Below are positions 8,256 to 14,485 of a stretch of 38,068 nt of DNA, in pieces (position 1 is the first letter of the stretch; the number at the start of each line of letters is the position of its first letter). Position numbers and translations under genes: made by a program. The DNA is taken from contig DASWEY010000075.1 of NCBI GenBank assembly GCA_036394575.1, positions 1 through 38,068 of the forward strand. The letters run 5' to 3'. The notes beneath the pieces were generated by a model. It did not search any database. It saw only the letters and a program-made list of their open reading frames with translations, and was not told the origin of the DNA. The DNA is from UKL13-2 sp036394575. GTDB lineage: Bacteria > Pseudomonadota > Gammaproteobacteria > Burkholderiales > Usitatibacteraceae.

Positions 8256-9719
8256 TTATTGGAGGGTTTTTATCGACTGCCCGGTGCGAATCTCGCCCTC
8301 AGGATAAACCTGGTTGAGCAAGCGCAGCTGGCCGTCGGGATTGCGTATTTGCGCGGCATTGCGCGACAGCGCAGGCACCAGAGCCGCGATGCTGCCACCC
8401 GGCGCGGCGACAATTTTGAGCGCATAAGGCCTGGCCAGTTCCGCATCGGCGGCGTTCATCGCGCGGAAGCTCTGGATGATGGCCTGCATATCGGCGCGGA
8501 AACGAGTGCGCGCGTCGGCAGTTTTCGCCAATGGCCGCAGAATATAGTCATTGTTATCGAGGGTGATGGCGGTGGCTTCGATGGACGCGCCCTGCCGGGT
8601 GCCGCTGAAGCTGAGCGCCTCCAGGCCATTGATCCCGATGCGCTCGCTGCGGGCATTGCTCGCCTGCAGTTTGCCGATCGCCGCCTCCAGATCGCCATGC
8701 GTATTGGCGGGCACCATCAGGATGGCGGCTTGTTCGTCGGGACTGACAATCAACAGCTGTTCGGATTCGTTCTGGAATTTCCAGCCGGCCGGCGCATGCA
8801 GGGTCAGGCCGAGCGGGGCATGATAAAAGTGCCGGCCGCGCACCACGCCCTGAGCGGCGCTGTCGCCGAATGTCATGCCATTGATTTTTTGCAAGTAGCG
8901 TTCGCGTCCGGCGTCCTCATATTTGCCTGTGTATTGCGCGGCGATTTGCGCGATTTCCTCAAGGCGCTGATCATTCGAGGGATGCGTTGACAAATAATTC
9001 GGCTGGCTTTTGGCCGGGCGCCCGGCGGCGCGCGCCTCGTCGGCGCTGAATACTTCGTTTTGCTTCAGCACCTTCAGCACCGTAATCATGGTGGCCGGGT
9101 CCTGGCCGATGCGTTGCAGATATTCGGCGCCGAGCCGGTCGGCTTCAAGCTCATGCTCGCGGCTGTTGGGCAGCAGCCACAGGCCCTGTCCCGCCTGGCT
9201 GGCCACCTGCCCCGCGCCGCCGCGGCCGAGATAAACCTGGCCCAGCACTTCCATGGCGACCGCGCCGATGCCGACCACTTGCGACTGCGCCTGCTGCTGG
9301 GCGCCGTGCCGCGCCGTGACATGGCCGATTTCATGACCCAGTACCCCGGCCAGTTCGGCCTCGCTGTTGAGATAGGCCATCAGGCCGCGGGTGATGTAGA
9401 CATAGCCGCCGGGCAGGGCAAAAGCATTGATCTCGGGGCTGTCGACAACGGTGAAAGTCCACTGCAAATTGCTGCGGTGAGAATTTTGCGCAAGACGCTG
9501 GCCGATCTCGTTCACATAGGCCTGCAGGGCTGGATTGTCGTAGACACCGTATTCTTTGCGAACCTGCGGGTCGGCTTCGCGGCCGATAGCGATTTCCTTG
9601 CTCTCGCTGATCGCCAGCTGGGTGTCGCCGCTGACCGGATTGACTGCGCAACCGCCGATGGCGGCCAGGCCGATCGATAACAGCAGTGCTGAACAGGCGC
9701 GGCGCAAATGAATCTGCAT
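8256..9719 (-). CDS. M48 family zinc metalloprotease, lipoprotein (BepA/LoiP-like)
   Basis: The 487-aa protein starts with a lipoprotein signal whose lipobox AAIGGC puts the lipidated Cys at residue 24, so it is probably anchored in the outer membrane facing the periplasm. The M48 catalytic motif HEIGH is at residues 129-133, and the third zinc ligand is in EHELEADRLG near residue 192. THPSNDQRLEEI, typical of periplasmic M48 proteases, follows. A long C-terminal part (from about residue 285) is not a TPR like that of BepA; it looks like a beta-rich domain of the kind seen in related M48 lipoproteins. Likely roles are outer-membrane protein quality control or turnover. The glycosyltransferase gene follows after 9 nt, suggesting one transcript. 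Confidence 0.9.
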   Translation of the reverse strand: MQIHLRRACSALLLSIGLAAIGGCAVNPVSGDTQLAISESKEIAIGREADPQVRKEYGVYDNPALQAYVNEIGQRLAQNSHRSNLQWTFTVVDSPEINAFALPGGYVYITRGLMAYLNSEAELAGVLGHEIGHVTARHGAQQQAQSQVVGIGAVAMEVLGQVYLGRGGAGQVASQAGQGLWLLPNSREHELEADRLGAEYLQRIGQDPATMITVLKVLKQNEVFSADEARAAGRPAKSQPNYLSTHPSNDQRLEEIAQIAAQYTGKYEDAGRERYLQKINGMTFGDSAAQGVVRGRHFYHAPLGLTLHAPAGWKFQNESEQLLIVSPDEQAAILMVPANTHGDLEAAIGKLQASNARSERIGINGLEALSFSGTRQGASIEATAITLDNNDYILRPLAKTADARTRFRADMQAIIQSFRAMNAADAELARPYALKIVAAPGGSIAALVPALSRNAAQIRNPDGQLRLLNQVYPEGEIRTGQSIKTLQ

Positions 9720-9752
9720 CTTTTTTACTCGTTCGGGTTCAGGCGATTCCGC

Positions 9753-9758
9753 ATTTTA
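9753..9758 (-). promoter_or_regulatory. -10 box TAAAAT for the M48 protease gene
   Basis: On the minus strand GGCGTAAAATGCGG contains a good -10 hexamer 34 nt upstream of the protease ATG. No convincing -35 is seen at 17 nt. The same 14-mer core occurs upstream of the desaturase gene at 27014-27027. Confidence 0.4.
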
Positions 9759-9814
9759 CGCCCGCGTCCGACGCATGCACGGTCGACGCGGCGCGGAGGG
9801 ATCGGGACGCGCAA

Positions 9815-9842
9815 CAAAAAAGGCAGCCAAAGCTGCCTTTTC
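9815..9842 (-). terminator. Intrinsic terminator downstream of rpmE2
   Basis: On the minus strand, GGCAGC, a TTTG loop, GCTGCC and a run of T (9821-9816) form a classic hairpin plus U-tract. It starts about 22 nt after the rpmE2 stop codon and separates that gene from the M48 protease gene. Confidence 0.9.
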
Positions 9843-9863
9843 CGGAAACGCTCAGGACCTGAA

Positions 9864-10148
9864 TTACTTGGCGGCTTTTTCAGCGGCCGGTTTCGCGGTC
9901 GAACGCGTGAAGCGCTGTTTGAACTTGTCGATACGGCCAGCGGTGTCGATGACTTTGTGCTTGCCGGTATAGAAAGGATGTGATTCCGAGGAAACCTCGA
10001 TACGGATGACGGGGTATTCCTTGCCGTCGGTCCATTTCATTTTTTCCTTGCCCTTGGTTTCGGCGGTGGTGCGGGTCAGGAATTTGAAGTCGCAGGACGA
10101 GTCGAAAAAGATGACTTCGTTATAGGCGGGATGGGTATCGGGTTTCAT
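9864..10148 (-). CDS. rpmE2: 50S ribosomal protein L31, type B
   Basis: L31 bridges the two ribosomal subunits. This 94-aa protein has the type-B pattern: HPAYNEVIFFDSS, FLTRTT, KEYPVIRIEVSSESHPFYTG and a basic Lys/Ala-rich tail. The four zinc-binding cysteines of zinc-type L31 are absent; the only cysteine is in SSCDFK. The ATG at 10148 is chosen because it gives the exact family N-terminus, and it follows an AAAGG ribosome-binding site. A longer frame from 10253 begins inside the promoter and was rejected. The gene has its own promoter (10225-10253) and terminator. No Zur-like palindrome was seen upstream. Confidence 0.95.
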   Translation of the reverse strand: MKPDTHPAYNEVIFFDSSCDFKFLTRTTAETKGKEKMKWTDGKEYPVIRIEVSSESHPFYTGKHKVIDTAGRIDKFKQRFTRSTAKPAAEKAAK

Positions 10149-10224
10149 GGTTTTGCCTTTCTTTCCGTAAAGGGTGGCCCTCTGGGGCACCTCTATGCAG
10201 ACAAGTTTGTTGGGGAAGCCGCAG

Positions 10225-10253
10225 ATTATGCCCAAAAATGGCACAAAAAGCAA
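10225..10253 (-). promoter_or_regulatory. Sigma-70 promoter of rpmE2
   Basis: On the minus strand there is a -35 TTGCTT (10253-10248), a 17-nt spacer and a -10 CATAAT (10230-10225). The predicted start near 10218 gives a leader of about 70 nt before the L31 ATG. Confidence 0.65.
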
Positions 10254-10280
10254 CGTGGATTCAAAGGAATAGCCTTATCG

Positions 10281-10319
10281 CTCCGTCCTGTTGCTCCGTC
10301 CTGTTGCTCCGTCCTGTCA
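10281..10319. repeat. Three-copy 13-bp tandem repeat
   Basis: The unit CTCCGTCCTGTTG is repeated at 10281-10293, 10294-10306 and 10307-10319, the last copy ending TCA instead of TTG. It lies just past the argO stop codon and upstream of the rpmE2 promoter. No function is evident. Confidence 0.8.
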
Positions 10320-10330
10320 CCCCGTTCCCA

Positions 10331-10966
10331 TCACGGAACGATCCCCCCAGGCTGATAGAGCGGGCGAAGCAGCAGATAAGCCATCCAGAGCATTGTCAGC
10401 CCGATTGTCGCATCAAGTATTTGCCATGAGATTGGCCGGGCGAACAGCGGTTTCAGGAAACGCGCGCCAAACCCGATGGTGGTGAACCATAGCGCACTTG
10501 CCGAGATGGCCCCAAGCGAGAACCACCATTGCTGTCCGGCCGGCTGCTGTGCGCCAACGGAGCCAATGAGCAATACCGTGTCGATATAGACATGCGGATT
10601 CAGGAACGTGAACGCGGAAAGCTGGCCGATTGTTGCGCGGAGCGGGGCCGCGCCGGCCGCCTCGTCTACATGCAGTGCCGACGGTCGCGCCACGCGCACA
10701 AACGAACGCACAGCGTACCAGGCAAGGAACGTGCTACCGGCAAGCGCCGCCGCCTTCAGTATCGACGGCGATGACGCCAGCGACGCGCCAAGTCCGGTGA
10801 CACCCGCCACGATCAGCGCCGCATCCGCTGCGATGCAGAACGCGACAATCGCGCCGACGTGCTCACGGCGCAGTCCCTGGCGCAAGACGAACGCATTTTG
10901 CGCGCCGATCGCTACGATGAGCGAAGCGGTAATCGCAAAACCTAAAGGGAGCGCGGATAAGGCCAT
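10331..10966 (-). CDS. argO: LysE/ArgO family basic amino acid exporter
   Basis: LysE-family proteins export arginine and/or lysine from the cytoplasm. This 211-aa protein has about six hydrophobic segments and the family N-terminal signature IVAIGAQNAFVLRQGL, followed by conserved FLNPHVYIDTVLLIGS in the second half. Length matches E. coli ArgO (about 211 aa). It is divergent from an ArgP-type LysR regulator 74 nt away, the standard exporter/sensor pairing, with a LysR-type box between them. A small inverted repeat (10323-10340) covers the stop codon but has no T-run. Whether it prefers Arg or Lys is unknown. Confidence 0.92.
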   Translation of the reverse strand: MALSALPLGFAITASLIVAIGAQNAFVLRQGLRREHVGAIVAFCIAADAALIVAGVTGLGASLASSPSILKAAALAGSTFLAWYAVRSFVRVARPSALHVDEAAGAAPLRATIGQLSAFTFLNPHVYIDTVLLIGSVGAQQPAGQQWWFSLGAISASALWFTTIGFGARFLKPLFARPISWQILDATIGLTMLWMAYLLLRPLYQPGGIVP

Positions 10967-11002
10967 GCGTTTAATCTACCTACCCGCGTCGCCTTAGCCC
11001 AG

Positions 11003-11026
11003 TTAAACTTGCTAATGGATATTTAG
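11003..11026. promoter_or_regulatory. Putative ArgP operator (LysR-type T-N11-A boxes)
   Basis: Between argO and argP, CTAA-N7-TTAG (11012-11026) is a perfect dyad of the T-N11-A class expected for LysR-type regulators. An adjacent T-N11-A (11003-11015) overlaps it. Position between the divergent genes and 15 nt before the argP ATG supports autoregulation and control of argO. Confidence 0.45.
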
Positions 11027-11040
11027 AGGAATTAACGCCC

Positions 11041-11949
11041 ATGCTTGATTATCCTGCGATTGCGGCTGTCGCGGCTGTGGCCCGCGAAGGCAGCTTTGAG
11101 CGTGCTGCGCGGGTGCTGCACGTCACACCGTCCGCAGTATCCCAGCGCGTGAAGCTGCTGGAGGAGCGCCTCGGCAGAATTCTGATCAAGCGCGGACAGC
11201 CCTGCCTGCCCACCGCGGCGGGCCGCTTGTTGTGCCGGCACGTGGAACAGGTCGGATGGCTGGAGGGCGATCTGCGCGACGCGCTCCCGGCGCTTGACCG
11301 TTCCGGAGAGGCCGGGCACGCCACCACCCTGCGCATCGCAGTCAATGCCGACAGTCTCGGCACGTGGTTCGTCCAGGCGCTGGCGGCGTTCTCGCGCACC
11401 CAGGAAGCGCTCTTCGACATCGTGGTGGACGATCAGGATCACACCATCGAGTGGTTGCGCCGCGGTGAAGTCTGGGCGGCGGTGACGGCGGCCGGCCAAG
11501 CGGTGCAGGGATGCCGCAGCGTGCGCCTCGGCGCGCTCGTGTATGTCGCGACCGCGAGCCCGGCGTTCGTGCAGCGCCACTTCCCGACCGGTGTGACGGC
11601 GGCCGCACTGGCGCGCGCGCCGTGTCTCAACTTCAACAGAAAGGATCAGCTACAAGCCGAGTGGCTGCGTCGCGCGGTGCGCAAGGTCGTCCAGCCGCCC
11701 ACGCATTGGTTGCCGTCAACCCAGGCTTTCATCGAGGCGACTGTTGCCGGACTTGGCTGGGCGATGAATCCTGCTTTGCTTGCCAGGCCGTATATCGAGG
11801 CGGGCGCACTGGTCGAGCTCCCGCCCCGGCGAGCGCTGCCCGTGCCGCTGTATTGGCAGAGCGCCCGGTCGCTCGCCCCGCGGCTCGCCAACTTGGCCGA
11901 CAGCGTTGTCGCGGTCGCGCGCCGCGAGCTTTCGCGTCAGGGGAAGTAA
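11041..11949 (+). CDS. argP: LysR-family regulator ArgP (IciA)
   Basis: ArgP senses lysine and arginine and activates argO. The protein is 302 aa. The N-terminal winged helix-turn-helix reads FERAARVLHVTPSAVSQRVKLLEERLG, as in E. coli ArgP. The effector domain keeps the ArgP-specific AVNADSLGTWFVQAL, LRRGEVWAAVT and RHFPTGVTAAALARAP. A Shine-Dalgarno GAGGA (11026-11030) precedes the ATG at 11041. It is divergent from argO. The pair sits between rpmE2 and rho, two genes often neighbours in this bacterial group. Confidence 0.93.
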   Translation: MLDYPAIAAVAAVAREGSFERAARVLHVTPSAVSQRVKLLEERLGRILIKRGQPCLPTAAGRLLCRHVEQVGWLEGDLRDALPALDRSGEAGHATTLRIAVNADSLGTWFVQALAAFSRTQEALFDIVVDDQDHTIEWLRRGEVWAAVTAAGQAVQGCRSVRLGALVYVATASPAFVQRHFPTGVTAAALARAPCLNFNRKDQLQAEWLRRAVRKVVQPPTHWLPSTQAFIEATVAGLGWAMNPALLARPYIEAGALVELPPRRALPVPLYWQSARSLAPRLANLADSVVAVARRELSRQGK

Positions 11950-11980
11950 TGAGGAAACATTTGGCAGGACTCCACTTAAG

Positions 11981-11996
11981 TCCCCGCTTGCGGGGA
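11981..11996. terminator. GC hairpin between convergent argP and rho (possible weak terminator)
   Basis: TCCCCGC-TT-GCGGGGA forms a perfect inverted repeat 32 nt after the argP stop. There is no T-run on either side, so it is at best a weak or Rho-assisted stop. Confidence 0.3.
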
Positions 11997-12066
11997 TGCG
12001 AGCGCGAATTGCCAAACGGAAGTTTCGATTTCCGGAGCGTCTGCCGGCTACGCCGATCGAACTTGG

Positions 12067-13326
12067 CTAGCCCTTTTTCATGGAGTCGAAAAACTCCCCA
12101 TTATTTTTGGTGCTTTTGAGCTTGTCGACCAGGAATTCGGTCGCTTCCAGCTCATCCATGCTGTACATCATCTTGCGCAGCACCCAGACCTTTTGTAGCA
12201 AATCGGGGGCGATCAGCAATTCTTCGCGGCGGGTGCCGGAACGGTTGACGTTGATGGCCGGGTAAACGCGTTTCTCGGCGGCGCGGCGGTCGAGGTGGAC
12301 TTCCATATTGCCGGTGCCCTTGAATTCCTCGTAAATCACATCGTCCATGCGCGAACCGGTATCGATCAGGGCGGTGGCGATGATGGTCAGGGAGCCGCCT
12401 TCCTCGATATTGCGGGCGGCGCCGAAAAAGCGCTTCGGGCGCTGCAGGGCGTTGGCGTCGACACCGCCGGTCAGCACCTTGCCGGAGGCTGGCACCACGG
12501 TGTTGTAGGCGCGGGCGAGACGGGTGATGGAATCGAGCAGAATGACCACGTCCTTCTTGTGTTCGACCAGGCGCTTGGCTTTTTCGATCACCATTTCGGC
12601 AACCTGCACATGGCGGGTGGCGGGTTCATCGAAGGTCGAGGCGATCACTTCGCCGCGCACGGTGCGCTGCATTTCCGTCACTTCTTCCGGGCGTTCATCG
12701 ATCAGCAGCACGATCATGATGACTTCGGGGTTATTGATGGCGATGGCGTGGGCAATGTGCTGCAGCATCACCGTTTTGCCGGACTTCGGGTTCGCCACCA
12801 GCAGGCCGCGCTGGCCCTTGCCGATCGGGGCGATGATGTCGATCACGCGGCCGGTGAGGTTTTCATCGGACTTGATGTCGCGTTCGAGGATGAACGGCTT
12901 GTTCGGAAACAGCGGCGTCAGGTTTTCGAACAGGATCTTGTTCTTGGAGTTTTCGGGCGGCTCGCCGTTGACTTTGTCGACTTTCACCAGCGCAAAGTAG
13001 CGCTCGCCTTCCTTGGGGGTGCGGATCTCGCCTTCGATGGTGTCGCCGGTATGCAGATTGAAGCGGCGGATTTGCGAGGGCGAAACGTAGATATCGTCGG
13101 GCCCCGCCAGGTAGGAAGTATCCGGTGAGCGCAGGAAGCCGAAGCCGTCCTGCAGGACTTCAAGGGTGCCGTCGCCGAAAATCGCGTCGCCTTTCTTGGC
13201 CTGGTTCTTCAACAGGGCGAAGATCAGCTCCTGTTTGCGCAGGCGGTTGGCGCCTTCCAGTTCAACGGCATTGGCCATCTCCACGAGTTCGGAGACGTGC
13301 TTGAGTTTCATGTCGGATAAATGCAT
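12067..13326 (-). CDS. rho: Transcription termination factor Rho
   Basis: Rho is the hexameric RNA helicase that ends transcription at C-rich untranslated RNA. The 419-aa product equals the length of E. coli Rho and aligns from its first residues (HVSELVEMANAVELEGANR). It has the N-terminal RNA-binding domain (FGDGTLEVLQDGFGFLRS), the Walker A loop GLLVANPKSGKTVMLQ, Walker B VVILLDSITRLARAYN, and the Q/R-loop regions (VLTGGVDANAL, MDDVIYEEFKGTGNMEV). The ATG at 13326 is chosen by homology; a longer frame to 13476 adds 50 residues not found in Rho. The start has a poor Shine-Dalgarno. trxA lies upstream in the same direction, as in E. coli, with a promoter and a structured leader between them. 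Confidence 0.98.
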   Translation of the reverse strand: MHLSDMKLKHVSELVEMANAVELEGANRLRKQELIFALLKNQAKKGDAIFGDGTLEVLQDGFGFLRSPDTSYLAGPDDIYVSPSQIRRFNLHTGDTIEGEIRTPKEGERYFALVKVDKVNGEPPENSKNKILFENLTPLFPNKPFILERDIKSDENLTGRVIDIIAPIGKGQRGLLVANPKSGKTVMLQHIAHAIAINNPEVIMIVLLIDERPEEVTEMQRTVRGEVIASTFDEPATRHVQVAEMVIEKAKRLVEHKKDVVILLDSITRLARAYNTVVPASGKVLTGGVDANALQRPKRFFGAARNIEEGGSLTIIATALIDTGSRMDDVIYEEFKGTGNMEVHLDRRAAEKRVYPAINVNRSGTRREELLIAPDLLQKVWVLRKMMYSMDELEATEFLVDKLKSTKNNGEFFDSMKKG

Positions 13327-13360
13327 GGTGATCGTGATCCATGGGACGAAATGGCATTCA

Positions 13361-13459
13361 GGCCAAAAAATTGGCCGGGAATGGGGGCGTTGAATCGAAA
13401 AGCCCGCTTTGGAAATGTGCCCTCCGCAGGGCGGTTCCCGAGGGACTGGCCCTGGAACC
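13361..13459 (-). promoter_or_regulatory. Structured 5' leader of rho (three hairpins)
   Basis: Three inverted repeats lie between the predicted rho transcription start (about 13540) and its ATG (13326). GGTTCC/GGAACC with inner AGGG/CCCT spans 13433-13459. GCCCT-CCGC-AGGGC (13419-13432) abuts it directly. GGCCAA-N4-TTGGCC (13361-13376) ends 34 nt before the start codon. None is followed by a usable U-tract. Rho genes are known to be autoregulated through their leaders; that this structure does so here is inference. Confidence 0.5.
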
Positions 13460-13546
13460 TGAGCAACGATAAACATTGGGGGTTTACTGCGGAGGTGCTA
13501 CCGGATATCCCCGCGCTCGTTGTTTCGTCTGGCGCGGGTTTTGACA

Positions 13547-13575
13547 AGAATAGGGCGAATGATTCGCCGTGTCAA
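13547..13575 (-). promoter_or_regulatory. Strong sigma-70 promoter of rho with palindromic spacer
   Basis: On the minus strand a perfect -35 TTGACA (13575-13570), a 17-nt spacer and a -10 TATTCT (13552-13547) lie downstream of trxA. The spacer holds a perfect palindrome GGCGAAT-G-ATTCGCC (13554-13568), a good position for a repressor. The predicted start near 13540 gives a leader of about 210 nt. Confidence 0.75.
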
Positions 13576-13622
13576 ATGGGATATTGGTGAGCGCGGTCAG
13601 GCAGGGCCGGCCGCGCCGTGGT

Positions 13623-13949
13623 TCAGATATTCGCGTCGATGAAGGCGGCGAGCTGGGTTTTGGACAAAGCGCCGACCTTGGTCGCTTCCACATTGCCGTT
13701 TTTGAACAACATCAGGGTGGGGATGCCGCGGATGCCGTACTTGGGCGGCGTGGCCTGGTTGTCGTCGATATTGAGTTTGGCGATTTTCAGTTTGCCCGAG
13801 TAATCGCGCGCGACATCTTCCAGGATCGGGGCGATCATCTTGCAGGGGCCGCACCATTCTGCCCAGTAATCGACCAGCACCGGGGTCGTGCTTTGCAGGA
13901 CTTCGTTGTCAAAACTGGCATCGCTGACATGGACAATGGCATCACTCAT
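13623..13949 (-). CDS. trxA: Thioredoxin 1
   Basis: Thioredoxin is the cytoplasmic protein disulfide reductant. This 108-aa protein has the active site W32-C33-G34-P35-C36 in VDYWAEWCGPCKMIAP. It also has the buried Asp (VLVDYW), the cis-Pro in IRGIPTLMLFKNG, and the usual C-terminal helix. Length and motifs fit classical TrxA. It precedes rho in the same direction, but rho has its own promoter. A GC-rich inverted repeat (GCGCGG 13591-13596 with CCGCGC 13611-13616) follows the stop codon but lacks a T-run. fdxA is divergent, with 167 nt between the starts. Confidence 0.97.
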   Translation of the reverse strand: MSDAIVHVSDASFDNEVLQSTTPVLVDYWAEWCGPCKMIAPILEDVARDYSGKLKIAKLNIDDNQATPPKYGIRGIPTLMLFKNGNVEATKVGALSKTQLAAFIDANI

Positions 13950-14074
13950 GAAGAACCTCGACTTTTTGGTACGGAAAAAGGAAAAATGCGGGCAATTCCG
14001 GAAATTTCAACCCTCGCGGGATGAAGCGCAGCATTATGCCATCGTTTGGCGATGAGGTTGCGACGGGCGGGCTC

Positions 14075-14083
14075 TGGTAAAAT
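14075..14083 (+). promoter_or_regulatory. Extended -10 promoter of fdxA
   Basis: TGGTAAAAT (14075-14083) is an extended -10 element. The nearest -35-like hexamer, TTGCGA (14058-14063), is only 14 nt away, so recognition would rest on the extended -10. The expected start near 14090 leaves a leader of about 27 nt. Confidence 0.5.
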
Positions 14084-14116
14084 TGGGGAAATTTCCGGTA
14101 CTTCTAAGGTTGTTTC

Positions 14117-14440
14117 ATGGCTTACGTTATCACTGAATCCTGCATCAAGTGCAAATATACCGACTGCGTCGATGTCTGTCCGGTCGATTGTTTCCGCGAA
14201 GGGCCGAATATGCTGGTCATCGATCCGGATGAATGCATTGACTGCACCCTGTGCGTGGCGGAGTGTCCGGTGGAAGCGATTTTTGCGGAGGACGATGTGC
14301 CGGCCGAACAGCGCAAGTTCATTCCCATCAATGCCGAGCTGGCAAAGGTCTGGAAACCGATTGTCGAGCGCAAACCCGGTCCGGCCGATGCGGATGAGTG
14401 GGCCAAAGTCAAAGAGAAGGCCCATCTTCTCGAGAAGTAA
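14117..14440 (+). CDS. fdxA: 7Fe ferredoxin FdxA
   Basis: This small electron carrier binds one 3Fe-4S and one 4Fe-4S cluster. The 107-aa protein matches Azotobacter FdI-type ferredoxins. C9, C17 and C50 fit the 3Fe cluster; C21, C40, C43 and C46 fit the 4Fe cluster; C12 and C25 are the extra cysteines also seen in that family. The C-terminal tail (FIPINAELAKVWKPI) is the usual FdxA extension. It has its own extended -10 promoter and precedes the nuclease genes by 45 nt. The electron partner is not shown by the context. Confidence 0.96.
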   Translation: MAYVITESCIKCKYTDCVDVCPVDCFREGPNMLVIDPDECIDCTLCVAECPVEAIFAEDDVPAEQRKFIPINAELAKVWKPIVERKPGPADADEWAKVKEKAHLLEK

Positions 14441-14485
14441 ACGCGGGATCATTCTCCTTCCGCCGCCTGTGCAGACCTGTCGGCG

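Noticed and set aside
10281..10319. Short repeats considered as a CRISPR array
   Set aside because: The units are 13 bp and directly abut with no spacers, so this is a plain tandem repeat.
10149..10330. Zur operator upstream of the zinc-free L31 gene
   Set aside because: No GTTATA-type palindrome of the Zur class was found; an ordinary sigma-70 promoter is present instead.
13327..13476. N-terminal extension of Rho
   Set aside because: The extra 50 residues would be encoded by the hairpin-rich leader and are absent from Rho proteins; the 419-aa form matches E. coli in length.
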